Positions 1 to 12,843 of a DNA stretch of 37,500 bases are shown here, piece after piece. Below the pieces are notes generated by a model. The model saw only the letters and a program-made list of their open reading frames with translations, had not been told where the DNA came from and made no database searches. Made by a program: the position numbers and the translations under genes. Source of the DNA: Neocallimastix lanati (nom. inval.) (taxonomy: Eukaryota; Neocallimastigomycota; Neocallimastigomycetes; Neocallimastigales; Neocallimastigaceae); NCBI GenBank assembly GCA_016946835.1, contig JACVTC010000008.1:1367501-1405000 (forward strand), written 5' to 3'. The number at the start of each line of letters is the position of its first letter. Positions within the stretch are counted from its first letter, which is position 1.

Positions 1-1930
1 ACCATACTTGAACTTCACGATTAGTCATATTAACTTTTTTTGCTAATTCTTCTCTTACTTCAAATGGTGGTGTATCATTAGTCTTGAATATATTTAATAA
101 AATATCGAGTTGACCTGTTGTAGTTCTCTTTCTCTTGTGCTTTCTTTTGTTTAATGTACGAGGATAAGCATGTGGTGGTAAGAGCATAGCTTTATTTGGT
201 TGTGATCCTGGAAATGGTGAAATTGGAGTATATGGTGTATTACCAGCTGGATAACCATTAAAGAATTTAATTGGAGGTTGTGGGGGAAGGAATGTCTTAA
301 TTCTTGGTGGGATATTTACGGCTGATGCTGGTGCTGGTGCACCAAATTGTGGTGCTGGTGTAGGCGCAGTGGGTTGTTGACTTGGTGCTGGTTGTGCACT
401 TTGTGGAAGAGAAACTGGTACTGGTACTGGCATTGGCATTTGTACTGGCATTGGATTAGTATTAGCTTGGAATACAAAACGATTAAGGCTTTGTGGATTT
501 GGTGAAGATTGAGCCTGATTAGCCCCATTAATATGAGGTGTTGGTAACTGTTGTTGATTTGGAATATGACTAATAATTCTGGGCATAACAATATTATTAT
601 CATTTTGGCCTTGCATTAAAGGGCCAACCATTCCACAATTTGGAATACCTTGATACCTTTGTGTATTAATAATATTATGGAATCTTTGAGAAGCTGCTGC
701 TGGATTACTTGGATTTATCATTTGTGGGTACTGTATAGAAGAAATTGAACCTTGACCATTTTGGTTAGAAGATGTTAATACTTGGAACGTATCAAATGCT
801 TGAGGTTGACTTATAATTGGCTCATTGTTTTCATCATAATATTGAGACATCATATTTGGATCACTAAATACTTCATAAATCATTGGTGTATTATATACAC
901 TAGAAGTAGGCATAGTTGGTGAACTTGGTGTAAGTAAAACACTTGAGGCAGCATTTTGTTGTGGAAGAACTATTTGATTTTCCATTCCTCTTATATTTAA
1001 TCCATAATTATTTAATGATCTTCCAGTATTAATATGTAATGGTACATTATTATGAACAGCATTTTGTTTTGGTAATACAGAATTTAATGGAAGATTGCCA
1101 TTAGCATGGAATGCATTTGATTCATTTGTAATATTTGGATTTTCCATATTAGTTTCATTATTACTTTCAGTCATATTCTTTTTTTGTAAATTAAGTTTCA
1201 TTTGCTCATTGTTCTCGGGTACAGAATTATTCAAAATAATATTATAATTGCTATCGAAATTTCCTGATGGTGAAGTTATTTGATTATCTTTCACTATTAT
1301 TTTTTGATTAGCATCAGTATTGCTATTAGTTACAGTAGTTGTTCTATTTCCATCTTTTGATAAAGTTGTATTATTATCAGATGTATTTTGGTTAGCATTT
1401 ATTATATTGAATTTTGAATTTTCATTAATTAGTTCAATTGGTTTTGTCTTAACTTTTTTAACTGATTTTTCATTCACGCTATCTATTGATACCTTTTGAT
1501 GAATGCTATTATTTCCACTGCTACTACCAACATTACTACTTGAATTATTATCTTTTGAATTTAATGTTTGTGGAGTAAGTGGATAGCTATTATCGAAATA
1601 ATGTTCACCAATATTAATGCTATTAAATATTTCATTACCGATATTTTCAATATTTGTGAACTCATCAATAGGAGATTGTGAAACTGATGGAGTTGGCGAA
1701 GGTGGTTTTGAGGATAAATTTTGCTGAATATTTTGCTTTAAAAATGTAGTCATTAATGAAGTTTGATCGATACTATCAAATATTTTTGGATTATTTATCA
1801 TATTGGTATTATCGGTTAATATACCTGATTGATTTTTTGCATCTATTTCATTTCCTATTTTTTTATTTTTAAAGATTTTTTGTGTTTGTTGAGGATAATA
1901 TAAAAATTCACTATTCATATCAAAACTCAT
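1..1930 (-). CDS. homeodomain transcription factor, 3' part missing at window edge
   Basis: One uninterrupted frame starts at the ATG at 1930-1928 (MSFDMNSEFL) and runs for 643 codons off the left edge. The first ~595 residues are low complexity: Asn/Ser/Thr-rich, then Pro/Gln-rich, with a PMPVQMPMPVPVPV run and several PxP segments, resembling activation or interaction regions. A homeodomain begins near residue 596 (about base 145). The basic arm KRKHKRKRTTTGQ is followed by helix 1 (LDILLNIF), helix 2 (EVREELAKKV) and the start of the recognition helix (NREVQVW). Taking the last W as homeodomain position 48 puts L at 16 and F at 20, as the consensus requires, so this is a typical 60-residue type with no TALE loop insertion. 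The next codon begins with T, fitting the invariant F49. It is inferred to be a nuclear DNA-binding regulator. Targets cannot be read from the sequence. Confidence 0.9.
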   Translation of the reverse strand, partial: MSFDMNSEFLYYPQQTQKIFKNKKIGNEIDAKNQSGILTDNTNMINNPKIFDSIDQTSLMTTFLKQNIQQNLSSKPPSPTPSVSQSPIDEFTNIENIGNEIFNSINIGEHYFDNSYPLTPQTLNSKDNNSSSNVGSSSGNNSIHQKVSIDSVNEKSVKKVKTKPIELINENSKFNIINANQNTSDNNTTLSKDGNRTTTVTNSNTDANQKIIVKDNQITSPSGNFDSNYNIILNNSVPENNEQMKLNLQKKNMTESNNETNMENPNITNESNAFHANGNLPLNSVLPKQNAVHNNVPLHINTGRSLNNYGLNIRGMENQIVLPQQNAASSVLLTPSSPTMPTSSVYNTPMIYEVFSDPNMMSQYYDENNEPIISQPQAFDTFQVLTSSNQNGQGSISSIQYPQMINPSNPAAASQRFHNIINTQRYQGIPNCGMVGPLMQGQNDNNIVMPRIISHIPNQQQLPTPHINGANQAQSSPNPQSLNRFVFQANTNPMPVQMPMPVPVPVSLPQSAQPAPSQQPTAPTPAPQFGAPAPASAVNIPPRIKTFLPPQPPIKFFNGYPAGNTPYTPISPFPGSQPNKAMLLPPHAYPRTLNKRKHKRKRTTTGQLDILLNIFKTNDTPPFEVREELAKKVNMTNREVQVW

Positions 1931-2734
1931 TTTTAATGAATATTTAAGTTTATATTAAATATAAATAATAATTTCCTATAACTTTATATATATATATATA
2001 TATATACTTTATTTTTATTTATATTGTAAATAAATAATAATATAAATAATAGAGTAAAAAAAAAGAAAAAAAAAAAAAAAAAGAAAAGAAAATGATTTAT
2101 TATTATTAGTATATATATTAATCTATTCTTTTTTTTTTTTTTTTTATTTTTTATACCAATTTCATTCCTTGATTCAAGTTATTTGTACTTTATATATTAA
2201 TTATTACTATAAGTTATAAAAATAATAATAATTTTAAATTAAAAGTATAGAAAAGTGATGATTGTAAAAATAGTTTATATCAGATATTATTTTACTAAAA
2301 TATTAACTAAACTATTAATTATAATTAATAAAAATATTTTAAAATTGTTTAATACTGATACTATTTTATTTCTTTTATTTATTTAATTAATTAAATATAT
2401 CAAAAGGAAAGATATTTAATATTATAACGGATTAGTAATATAATAAATAAATATATGATATTAATAGTAATATTAAAAAATTGATAGTAATATTAAAATA
2501 TATATATGTTTTTTATTTTATTTTTTTTTTTTCAATTTTATTTTTTTTTTTTTTTTATTTTTATCTTTTTTTATTTTTTTTTATTTTTATCTTTTTTTAT
2601 TTTTTTTTATTTTTATTTTATTTTTATTTTTATTTTTTTAAAAAAAAAAAAAAAATAAAAATAAAAATTAAAGAAAAATAAAAAATATATATAAATAAAA
2701 AATTAAAACAAAACGAAGAAAAAATAAAAGAAAG

Positions 2735-2766
<32 letters not shown>

Positions 2767-4156
2767 AAAAAATTGAAAAAGAAATATATTTTGATAGTAA
2801 TTAGTATTAAAAATAAAATAAGGATTAAAAATAAAATTGAATAAATATTTTGATACTATGATTTATTTATATCAATAACGTGAGATAAATAGGTTTATTG
2901 GTAGAATGAATAAATATATAAAATTCAAAAATATATAGTACTAATAGGAGAAAATTTTATTTATTTTGTATATATTTTATTTTCTTTAAAATTAAAATTT
3001 ATATGTACTATAAATAAAATATATATAAATAGGCTATTATAATAAAGAAAATCTATCATCTTCTATATACTATTATAAAAATAATATCCAAACTCTAATA
3101 AAATATTGGATTTAATGGTTATTATGGATTTTATACTAAAATGTATTTTTTAAATTTTTTTAAATATAAAATAATTTGATTTTTTATTTAAATATATTAT
3201 GTATAAAAAAAAATATTAAATATGTTATTTATTAAAATTTTGAAAGATGAAAGTTTTATATGTATCATTAAGAAGACATCATATTATTATAGTAACTATA
3301 AATAAATTTTCTAATATAATAAACTTCATTTTAAAAAAAAATGTCTTATTAAAAGACATATTATTTATATAAGAAAAATTTATTAATAAATGGAGAATTA
3401 TTTAGAACTTTATTTTTTAAATAAAAAGTTAAAGGTTAATTAATCTATTAATATGGTACAATATACTAATAAATAATAATAAATAAATAAATTACATCTA
3501 ATTAAATAATTAAATAATATTAATAAATTATAAATAATAAATAATAAATAATAAATAATAAATAATAAATAATAAATAATAAATAATAAATAATAAATAA
3601 TAATAATAGTAAATATTAAAAATAAAAAATTATAAATAATAAATAATAAATAATAAATAATAAATAATAAATAATAAATAATAAATAATAAATAATAAAT
3701 AATGAATAATAAATAATTAATAATAAATAATAAATAACAAATAACAAATAATAAATAGTAAATAATAAATAATAAATAAATAACAAATAACAAATAATAA
3801 ATATATTAAATATTAATTAATATTAAATAATAAATGACTAATAAATAACTAATAAATAAATAAATATATAAATAAATAAATAATAACTAATAAATAATAG
3901 ATTTATTATTATTATTTTTTTTTATTTAATACAATATTTTATATATTTTTACTGTATTTATTATAAAAAATAAATAAAATTAAATGTTTTATAAATATGA
4001 TATTTATCTATAATTATATTTTTTAATTATTTATTATTTTAAATAATACTTTTATATAAATTCATTGATTAATATGAATAATTCATTTTTTAATAAATAA
4101 TATTACAATATTTAACAATTAATTTACTATATATTTAGACTCTTTTAAAAGTTTTA
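1931..4156. other. AT-rich intergenic region
   Basis: I see no credible coding sequence here. It holds poly-A and poly-T blocks (about 2062-2082, 2127-2145, 2522-2760), a T-rich then A-rich mirror-like stretch at 2507-2760, and the AAATAAT-type array at about 3530-3900. Open frames in this stretch are Phe/Tyr/Leu or Lys/Ile homopolymer translations of repeats. It separates two genes on the same strand, so it should contain the 3' end of the chitin synthase unit and the promoter of the homeodomain gene. No motif stands out. Confidence 0.6.
3530..3900. repeat. degenerate AAATAAT/TAAATAA low-complexity array
   Basis: About 370 bp built almost entirely from AAATAAT and AATAAATAAT units with scattered single-base changes (aacaaat, aatgaat, aatagta). 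The same sequence style recurs at 23280-23590 and 26520-26990. Confidence 0.85.
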
Positions 4157-7100
4157 TTACATTTGACCTGATAAGATTTCTTCAATTGTACAATTAATAA
4201 AGTCTTTCTTAGAACTCATATCAAGACCAAAGTAATTCGAAAGTTCCTCTCTAACTTGCTTTTTGGTAATTTTCATTAAATCTGAATTATAAATAATATT
4301 TTGAATTTGAGCAACAATTTCTTCATCAGTTGGTATTCTGTTCATTTGGGAAGAATCCATTGATTGTCTTTGACTTGGTATTGAACTATTCATTGATACA
4401 TTCGGATTCATAACAGACATATACTGAGATTGGTATCCAGGTCCATTGTAAGTAGATCCTCCTCCATAAGCAGATTCAGCATATAATTGTTGCATTTGCA
4501 TACTTTGCTGAGGCATTGTAGGAATTGATGATGAATATTGTGGAGGATCTGAGAAATCATCAATTCTTGAGTCTTTTGTTGACTGTTCGTATAAATCTTG
4601 TTCATATTCATCCCATGTTTTTGTAGGAATTGAAGATGGATCAAATTTTTCAGTTTCTGCAACAAATTCTTTCTTTTTACCATCACCAACTACAACACGA
4701 GTATTACCCCATGAAAAATCATCGAAATGCCAGAAGGAATATAGTGGAATAAAGAAACCATATAATGGCATAGCCATTAAATAGATAATCATCCATCCTA
4801 CATGTTGCCATTGCTTTTTAAGTAAGAAAATTACTATTTGGAAACCATACATTGCCAGTATAAGAAGTAACGAAATAGTTGGTAGTCTTTCACCACTAAA
4901 TATAATGTAATAAATTAAATAAACTAAGTAAACCATAGTAACAGGTTGAATTAAAGTAGCAAATAAATCAATCATGACCACAAATCTTAATGAGAAACAA
5001 CAGAAACCACAAAGTTGAGGTAAGAATAATAATTCAATTAAATTGTGTACAGTTGAATTAATCCATCTACGACGTTGTGATAAAAGAACGTTAAATCTAT
5101 CTGGAACATTTGTTTGGCAAAGGGCATCTGGTGTGAATTTTAATTTCATTTGAGGGAAGTGCTTCATTAAAAGTGTTGTTAGGTAACGATCTTCACCAAG
5201 AGAAAGAAGATTCTTTTTATGCAAAGTATCAACTTTACATTCTGAATAATCTTCAATAACTGCATTTGAAATTAATAATGGAATTCTCTTTGTTGGAGTT
5301 CTTATTCTATACATGGAGAAACAACCTGGAAGACAAGTAACAGAACCAAATAATGATTCGAATGCCTTTGCAAGGTGATGAGAAATAAAGTATTCATAAA
5401 CTTGAATCATAGTAACCCAACTAGCCTTTTCATTTAAAATTTTAGTTTCACCACAAATACCCATAATTTTCGAATCATGAATCATACAGGAAACCATTCT
5501 ATTCAAGGAATCTGGTACAACTTGAGTATCAGCATCAACCATAAGAACATATTCATAGAAACTTGGATTTACACCAATAATATTCTTAATTTGATGATAT
5601 AATTCAAGTTCCATAGGACTCATTGGTGAATTAGAATGTACTTTTGAAAGGAAACGCATCAAAATCATTTGAGAATCACGCTTACCTCTATTACCTGGTC
5701 TTGAACGTTCACTTGGAGCTCCAACTTTAACAACTACTATGAATGGGACGGATCTTCCTTGGCATTCATACAAACCAGAATAGATTTTTGCCATATTGTA
5801 TTGCTTATTACCTATATTTATTAATTATAAAATATTAAATAAATAATAAGTATAATTATTAATTAATAATAATATTTAGTAATAATTGTATTTAATAATA
5901 ATAATAATAATACCTTCACCAATTGATTGGAATGCGAATGCTTCAGGATCAACACTTGGATCTACACCTAATAAATCTAACACAATTCTTGGAGTTGGAC
6001 GATCATTACCACTACCAATAATCATACCATCCGCAATAATAAACAATAACTTTCTCTTATCATCATATCTTAAGATAGATAAAGATTTAATTGTTCTTAA
6101 TAATGATTCTTCATCTTCTGTATAACATGGTACTTGGCAAATAACAAATTTGTCATGTTCTTCTGGATCTTTTCTTGAAGTTAATTGTAAAGCTGCCAAG
6201 AACTTAACACCAATGACTGTTACAATAATAAGTGATCCAATTAATAAAATATAATTTGTGAATTGACACCTAAAATCATTTCTATGATCAACTTTACCAT
6301 AAAAGAACAAATCACCCATACATCTTAGACATTGATCAGGATGGTAATTTTCATATTCACTATTTAATACCTTATTACCATTCATTATATATTTTGTTCT
6401 ATATTCATCAAATTCTTTCGTAACATCCTTATTTTGATTTGCTAATACCACACTACCAAATTCTCCTAAAAATTTTACTGGTGAACTAAAGTAAGGAGTA
6501 ACATCATAAATATTTTCATGTATAATAACATATTGTGGATAAGTTTGACCTTTATTTAATGTTGTAGGAACATTAACAACATTTTTATTTTCAACAATCC
6601 AACCCTTAAAGTAATTCTTAAGCAAATAATGAACATAATCCTTTTTATATCCTGTTTTTTGACCTTTAGGTGTTGTAGGTGGTTCATCTTGTCTGTGAAT
6701 ATATTGACCGCTCTTAACATAATTTTTTCTTATACTTTCAAATGTTTTATATATATAATCCCAATCATTTCCTGGCTTTTCACCAACATTAAGACAATAA
6801 GATACCCCCCATAAATCTAATGGAGACCAAAACATATATGTAACATCTCTTCCTGCGTAATCTTCAACTTCTTCAAAAATTCTATGATTATTTGATTTGA
6901 AAAATTCTGTTACATCTAAATAACGACCATGTAAACCAACAAGCATCTTTTTACTATTGGATTGAAGACCAATTTCTTCATGGGAAAGCCAGTTCTTTTT
7001 TGGGCAAATAATTTGACCTAAACCAACAATATAGAATATAATAGCTAAACTTAAAATTAAAATAATAAGATTCAACGCAAGTTTTTCACGCCATGCCATT

Positions 7101-9758
7101 TGAATATCTTTACGAACCATTTTACCACATTTAGCTAAACAACAATTACATATATACCATGTTAAACACCAAGTACAACATAACCATTGCTTACGTGCAG
7201 TAGTCATATGCTCTTCTTCTTCTTCATCACTCTCATCACCCTTTTGGGCACTTTCAACATTTTTATTACCTAATATTTCAGGTTCAAAATCTTCATCACT
7301 TTGATAAATTTCTGAATCAAGTTGAGATTCAGATTCACCTTCTAAAGAACAGCTTTCTTCTGCATCATCTCCAAACACCATTGATCTTACTTCACCTTCA
7401 CCTTTATAATATTATTTGAATTTTTATTTTTCATAAATAAAAACAAATATATATATATATATAAATATATAAATATATTGTTTATTATTTATTATTTTCC
7501 TATTATTATTAATACTCTAAATAATTAAAATAAATTTATTATATATTAATAAATTAAAGTATACCATTTTCATCTCCTTCTGGTTTACGCTTTTCTGATC
7601 TCAAAGCATTTTCCACTGCTCTTACTTCATTATCTAAAATTTTCCATTGTTCTTCTGCAATAAATACTTTAGATGAACCTATAGCAAATTCTTTATTTGT
7701 CCAATTAAAAATATTGGCAAACGCAATGCATTTTTCTTTAGAATCTGTTTGATTTAATTCCATAGGTTCAATAATAGGATTAAATATTTCTAAAAATTCA
7801 TCAAAAGTATAATAGGATGTAAAGTCATACTCTCTTGCTTGTGCAACATTAGTAATTCCAAAAATTTCAATTTGTTTTTTAACAAATTCAGTATCGAATT
7901 TATATGATGATTGTTTTTGATATTTATTCGGCTTTAAACAATAAACAAACCATGGATTTGTATTATTCATTGTATCAATAACTTCATTAAGAGAATCATT
8001 TAATTGATTACCAATAGTTGGAATAATTTCACTTGTTGGCTTCTCTCTTCCCTTCTTACGCTTAGTAGATGGTGTTCTTAATGGTTTTTGAGATGGTTGA
8101 ACTTCACATATATTATTTGTTGAACCACGTGGTAATGATTTAGTAGCTATCACTTTTTCTGAGAAAAGACCAACAATAAATTCGTTGCTTGAAGCTGGCA
8201 TATCACCACTACCTTTTAATAAAGCAACGAAGTCTGGATTCATATTGTCACTATTGCATTTAATGAAGTTACTAACGTTATAATCACAATCACCAAAGTA
8301 GTGTCTAATGGTGAAATCATCATTGCCATTTAAACAAAAACTATCATTCTTTTGTAATGGATCAAATTTACTTAATAATCTTTGTGTATCTGGTTTAGAT
8401 CGGTTGCACTCACTATCCATAATGGTAAGTAAACCTTTTCCTTCTGTAAATAATTCAATTACATCTTTATTCTTTCCAAATGGGGTATCAAGGTTTTCTT
8501 CATATTTTGGTATTGTAATATCAAGTTTTTGAACTCTGTAATCATCCGCAGGAATAGTAAATAACTGTTGATTTGTAAATTGGTATAACTTTTCATTTGC
8601 AAAATTGCTAAGTAATTGGAATAAATCACCTTCTTCTGCAGTGGTAGTACCACGGAAATCCATAATTCCAATGAAATTTGCAGTTTCTTCTTCTGTTTTA
8701 CATAATTTTGTATTAATATGTTCAACAATCCACTTGAAAAGAAGGGAATATAATAAAGACGCAAATTCATTCTTTTGAACTTCAGCATGTTCAGCTGTTA
8801 AGAATACTGTACATAATTCTCGCTTAATTAACATTGTTTTATAAGTTAAAATTGTTTCAAGATTTCTTGGATGTATTCCTAAATATTCAGATACAATTTC
8901 TAATTCATCTAAATTTTTAACTTGACAAGAGTCTTGTTGTGGATCTGCTGCATCAATAAAATGAATATTACCAATATGTAAAATTGCGGCTAAAAGTTGG
9001 AAAATTTGTCTCTGAGTACTCCTACCAATTCCAAGTGATTTTAATGCAATTGCCAAATCTTCATAATTTTTTTCATCTGTTTGATTAATAGCTCTTTCAC
9101 CACTTAAATATTCATAAGTTGTAGTATCACCTAATCTCCAATATGATTTCTCACTTTGACTTGCACCTGCAAGTAAATAATAAAATACATGGAAATTTCT
9201 TTCGGATTCATAAGTTGAATATAAATGATGTTTATCTAAAATGTAATCTAAGAATTTGGCACCAATAATTTTTCCATGTGAATTATATTGAACCTCTGTA
9301 TATAACCCATAATTTGATGCATCTAAATTTTCCATTGATTGTGAATTACCAAAAGCATTTAATATTGTTTGTGCATATTTTAAACCATTTTTAGTTTTTG
9401 ATCTCTTTTTCCCTTTACTTATTGCACATAATTGATTAATAATTAATTGACGACAAAATGTTTTACCACTTCCAGTTAAACCACTATTTCATTTAACATT
9501 AATTATCATTATTATTATTATTTTTTATTATTATTATTTAATAAAAACATAAAATGTATAAATAAATTTTATTTTATAATTTATAATTAATTTGAAGTAT
9601 TAAAAATTATGAATTATTATATAATAATAATAATAGGAATAATAATAATAATAATAATAATAACAATGATACAGTAATATTCTATTATTCTTATTTAACC
9701 CATTTCATTAATAATTTTTCAATATTAATTTTATTAATTATATAATATAAATAAAAAA

Positions 9759-9790
<32 letters not shown>

Positions 9791-10298
9791 TAATAAAATA
9801 AAAAAATAATAAAATAAAAAAATAAAAAAAATAATAAAATAAAAAAATAAAAAAAATAATAAAATAAAAAAATAATAAAATAAAAAATAAAAATAAAAAT
9901 AAAATATGAAAAAATAACAATAACAATAACAAAAAAAAAAAAAAAGTATATCATATAATATATTACTTTAACATGATAGTCTGATCTTCTTTATTTCGGA
10001 ACATATGGAAGTAAGCACTACATACCATTTCAAAGATGTGAGGGGATAATTTTCTTTTATTTTCATTAGATGTATCTAAAGCTATTTCTGTATATTTTTC
10101 TAACGTTTCATCATTAGATGATTCTACTGGTCTTTGCGGGTTCACCGACAGCAGCGCATTTGACCCAACTTTCATATAAAATACTTCATTCATATATAAG
10201 TCACGTAAATTATTAATTATCTCATCTTTTGTTTTTCCCTCACAGTTAACCACGTTATCTATAATCATAGATAACTGTGGTTTTCTTCCTCTAACCAT
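4157..10298 (-). CDS. class V chitin synthase with N-terminal myosin-motor-like domain
   Basis: Polymerises UDP-GlcNAc into chitin at the plasma membrane. Exons, in coding order: 10298-9967, 9483-7565, 7401-5914, 5811-4157. They join in phase to 1797 residues. The N-terminal ~750 residues are a myosin-head-like domain with P-loop GLTGSGKT at 112-119 and degenerate switch regions (ASNYGLY; IMDFRG instead of DIxGFE). A linker from ~758 carries acidic runs, then a Cys/Trp-rich segment (~823-842) and a membrane helix (~859-881). Cytochrome-b5-like segments follow at ~907-930 and ~1042-1056, and another helix at ~1134-1154. The catalytic domain shows [11 protein letters not shown] (~1174), MVDADTQ (DAD at 1339-1341), EDRYLTT (1453-1459) and QRRRW (1492-1496), then a membrane cluster, SWGNTR (~1613) and a Ser/Gln-rich linker. 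A DEK_C-like domain ends the protein (~1737-1797). Order and length match fungal class V enzymes (CsmA type). Every junction joins conserved sequence, for example [15 protein letters not shown]. The gene looks intact. Confidence 0.95.
9484..9966 (-). other. intron 1 of the chitin synthase gene, AT homopolymer-rich
   Basis: A 483-nt phase-2 intron with GTAATA at the 5' side and AAATAG at the 3' side. It interrupts the codon just before the motor-domain P-loop (…[13 protein letters not shown]). About 9751-9905 is an (A)n(T)A block of AAAATAAAAAAAT type that opens Phe-rich frames on the minus strand. Those frames are not genes. Confidence 0.85.
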
Positions 10299-12843
10299 CT
10301 TGAATTATTTTCTTTAGGTATAAAACTTTCACAAAAAAAAAAAATTTTTTCACAATTATTATAATATTTTTATATTTATTAAAAAATAATAATAATATCT
10401 ATTGAAAAGTATCTTAAAAAGTATATATTTTACTCATGTATAATGATTAATGAATTAATTATTAAATAAAAAAATAATAATAATTAATTCATTATATCAA
10501 TATACACTTCGTATACACTTTATAATAATAATAATAATAATAATAATTAAAAAAAAAAAAAAAAAAAAAAAAGAATAAAAAAAATTTTATAATAATAAAA
10601 AAAAATAATATAAATAGCAATTTATACCTACTATTAATTGGAATTTACAAATCTTAAAATATATAAATTTAAGAAAGTTTATTTTTATTTTATTATTAAA
10701 ATAATATTTAAATTTTTGAATTCTATATTATTTAAAATTAATATCTAAAAAAAAAAAAAAATTAAAAATTTATATATAATCATTTAAAATTATATAAACA
10801 TAAGGTTACTTCTTATGAAATATTAAATATAAAAATATATATTATATAAATTTAAAATAATAATAATAATAATAATAATAATCAGACTAATAATAATAAA
10901 AAAGAAATAGTACATTTTTTTTATAATTACAATTTATTGTCTAATAATAATTATTAATTAATTATTTTTTTTTAAAAACCCTTAACAAACAGAAGTTAAC
11001 TTTAAAAAAGAAAAAGTATTTTCTCTTATAACAAATTATAAATTAGTATGTATATTTATAGTATATAATATTTTATTAAATAATTTGTATAAAACATTTA
11101 TATTTAACAATGATAAAATATTCATTATTATTAATATTTCATATATTTATATTCAACTTACATAAAAGTGTATAATTATTATGATTATTAGAAGTATTTT
11201 TATTTTTATCGGTGGTATCTTTATTTTTATTAATAGTATTATTATAATAATTATAAATATATATAGATAATTTTATTATCTTATTATAACTAGAAAATAA
11301 AATTTATTTCATTATTATCATAGTACTATATAGATTTCTATAAAAATATATATATATAATTTCTTAAAATCAAGCCACAAATCATAAGTATTTCGGAATT
11401 TGAACTTCATAGTTTTTAAAAGGTTATGACATATAATAAATCTTCATGATTATTTAATAATTTAAATATATAATTCAATGACTATAATATATATATATAA
11501 AAGTATTTCATCAATTTTATAAATATTAGCCTTATATTTATATATATTCTATTAATAAAATAGTCTAAATATAATTTCTTCTGTATATATATATATATAT
11601 ATATAAAGAATTTTAAAAAGTAATAAAATAATACAATAAATTCGTTAAATACTATTTTTATTATTGAGATAAAATCTCAATTATGATAATATTACATTAT
11701 TAGTTAATACGAAATATTTTGATTGATCATACAATTTTAAAACATAAAACTATTTCAATATGATATATATAATTATAAATATTATATAAATACTTTAAAT
11801 TTTAAAATTTTAAAGTTTTTAGAAATATAATCTTTCCATTGGTATTATAACCCTACTATTTCCATTCATGTTGTTATATGTTTAATATTATAAATATTTA
11901 AAAATGGTAATCTTGTCAGTGAAACGAAAAAGTTTTTTTTTTTTTTTTTTCTTTTTAAAAAAAAAAATACATATTTATTTATTTATTTATTTATATAAAA
12001 ATATAATATTTACTGCGCTATTATCGTCATTATTAAATAATTTATTATTATAAATGGTTCTAAAAATTCTTATATATATCTGAAGTACTAACTTTTAGTT
12101 GTAATTATATATTTTTTATAGTCATGCATAAATCATAAATGACTATACTTTAGATAGAGAACATAAAACATCAATTTCAAAGTACTCTGTTTATGTATAG
12201 TTTCAGTATTAGTTAGAAGTCCATTGTTGTATATTTATATAGTATATATATATAAAAAAAAAAAAAAAACTTTCATATTAAACTCCAATAAATTTTAATT
12301 TTGCTTGTGGTATTATTTTTAGGGTTCATTTTATTTTTTAACTGTAATAACATATTATTTGTAACGTGATATATTCATACTATTATATATCACATATTTT
12401 CTAAATATTTCTTTATAAAAATATATATGAATATTTAAAAATTTATGATTATTATTAAAATTATTTTCATTATTATCTATTGTTTAATAATAAATTTATG
12501 CATTATAAATAGTAAAAGTTAATATTAAATATATTTTTACTATTGCTTTATTATATTTTATAAATTTGTATATTTTGAAATATATTTTGTATATATTTAT
12601 TTAATTGATATATTTAATAGGTTAAGCATATATATATTTTAATATAATTGGTATATTTAATAAATTTAGTATTTATATATATATATATTTATAATAAAAA
12701 TTGGTATATTAAATAGATTTAATAAATTTATTTAAAAAAAAAAAAAAATTGGTATATTTAATAAAATTATCATAAAATTATCAATTTTAATTTTTTGTAC
12801 AAATGAATAAAAAAAAAAAAAAAAAAAGGAAAAGAAAAAGGAA
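10299..12843. other. AT-rich intergenic region upstream of the chitin synthase gene
   Basis: A 2.5-kb gap between two minus-strand genes. I find no open frame with protein-like composition and no tRNA- or rRNA-like GC-rich block. It contains short (AAT)n, (TA)n and poly-A/T runs (10528-10573, 10860-10884, 11932-11970) and the repeated motif around 12604-12769. The proximal promoter of the chitin synthase gene must lie near 10299, but no specific element is recognisable. Confidence 0.5.
12604..12769. repeat. four dispersed copies of an ATTGGTATATTTAATA-like motif
   Basis: The motif occurs at about 12603-12618 (with TTGATATA), 12647-12669, 12700-12720 and 12748-12769, each followed by AATTTA or a close variant. 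The copies are spaced roughly 45-55 bp apart, which suggests old tandem duplication. The location is just past the 3' end of the membrane-protein gene. Confidence 0.5.

Noticed and set aside
316-603. Minus-strand frame of 95 residues inside the homeodomain gene
   Set aside because: It is an alternate frame of the Pro/Gln-rich coding region, with His/Gln-rich shadow composition.
2481-2681. Phe/Tyr-rich plus-strand open frame
   Set aside because: Pure translation of poly-T and TTTTTA repeats.
3440-3793. Minus-strand frame of repeated LLFIIYY units
   Set aside because: Translation of the AAATAAT array, not a repeat protein.
9691-9954. Phe/Ile-rich frames on the minus strand
   Set aside because: They lie wholly within intron 1 of the chitin synthase gene and translate AT homopolymers.
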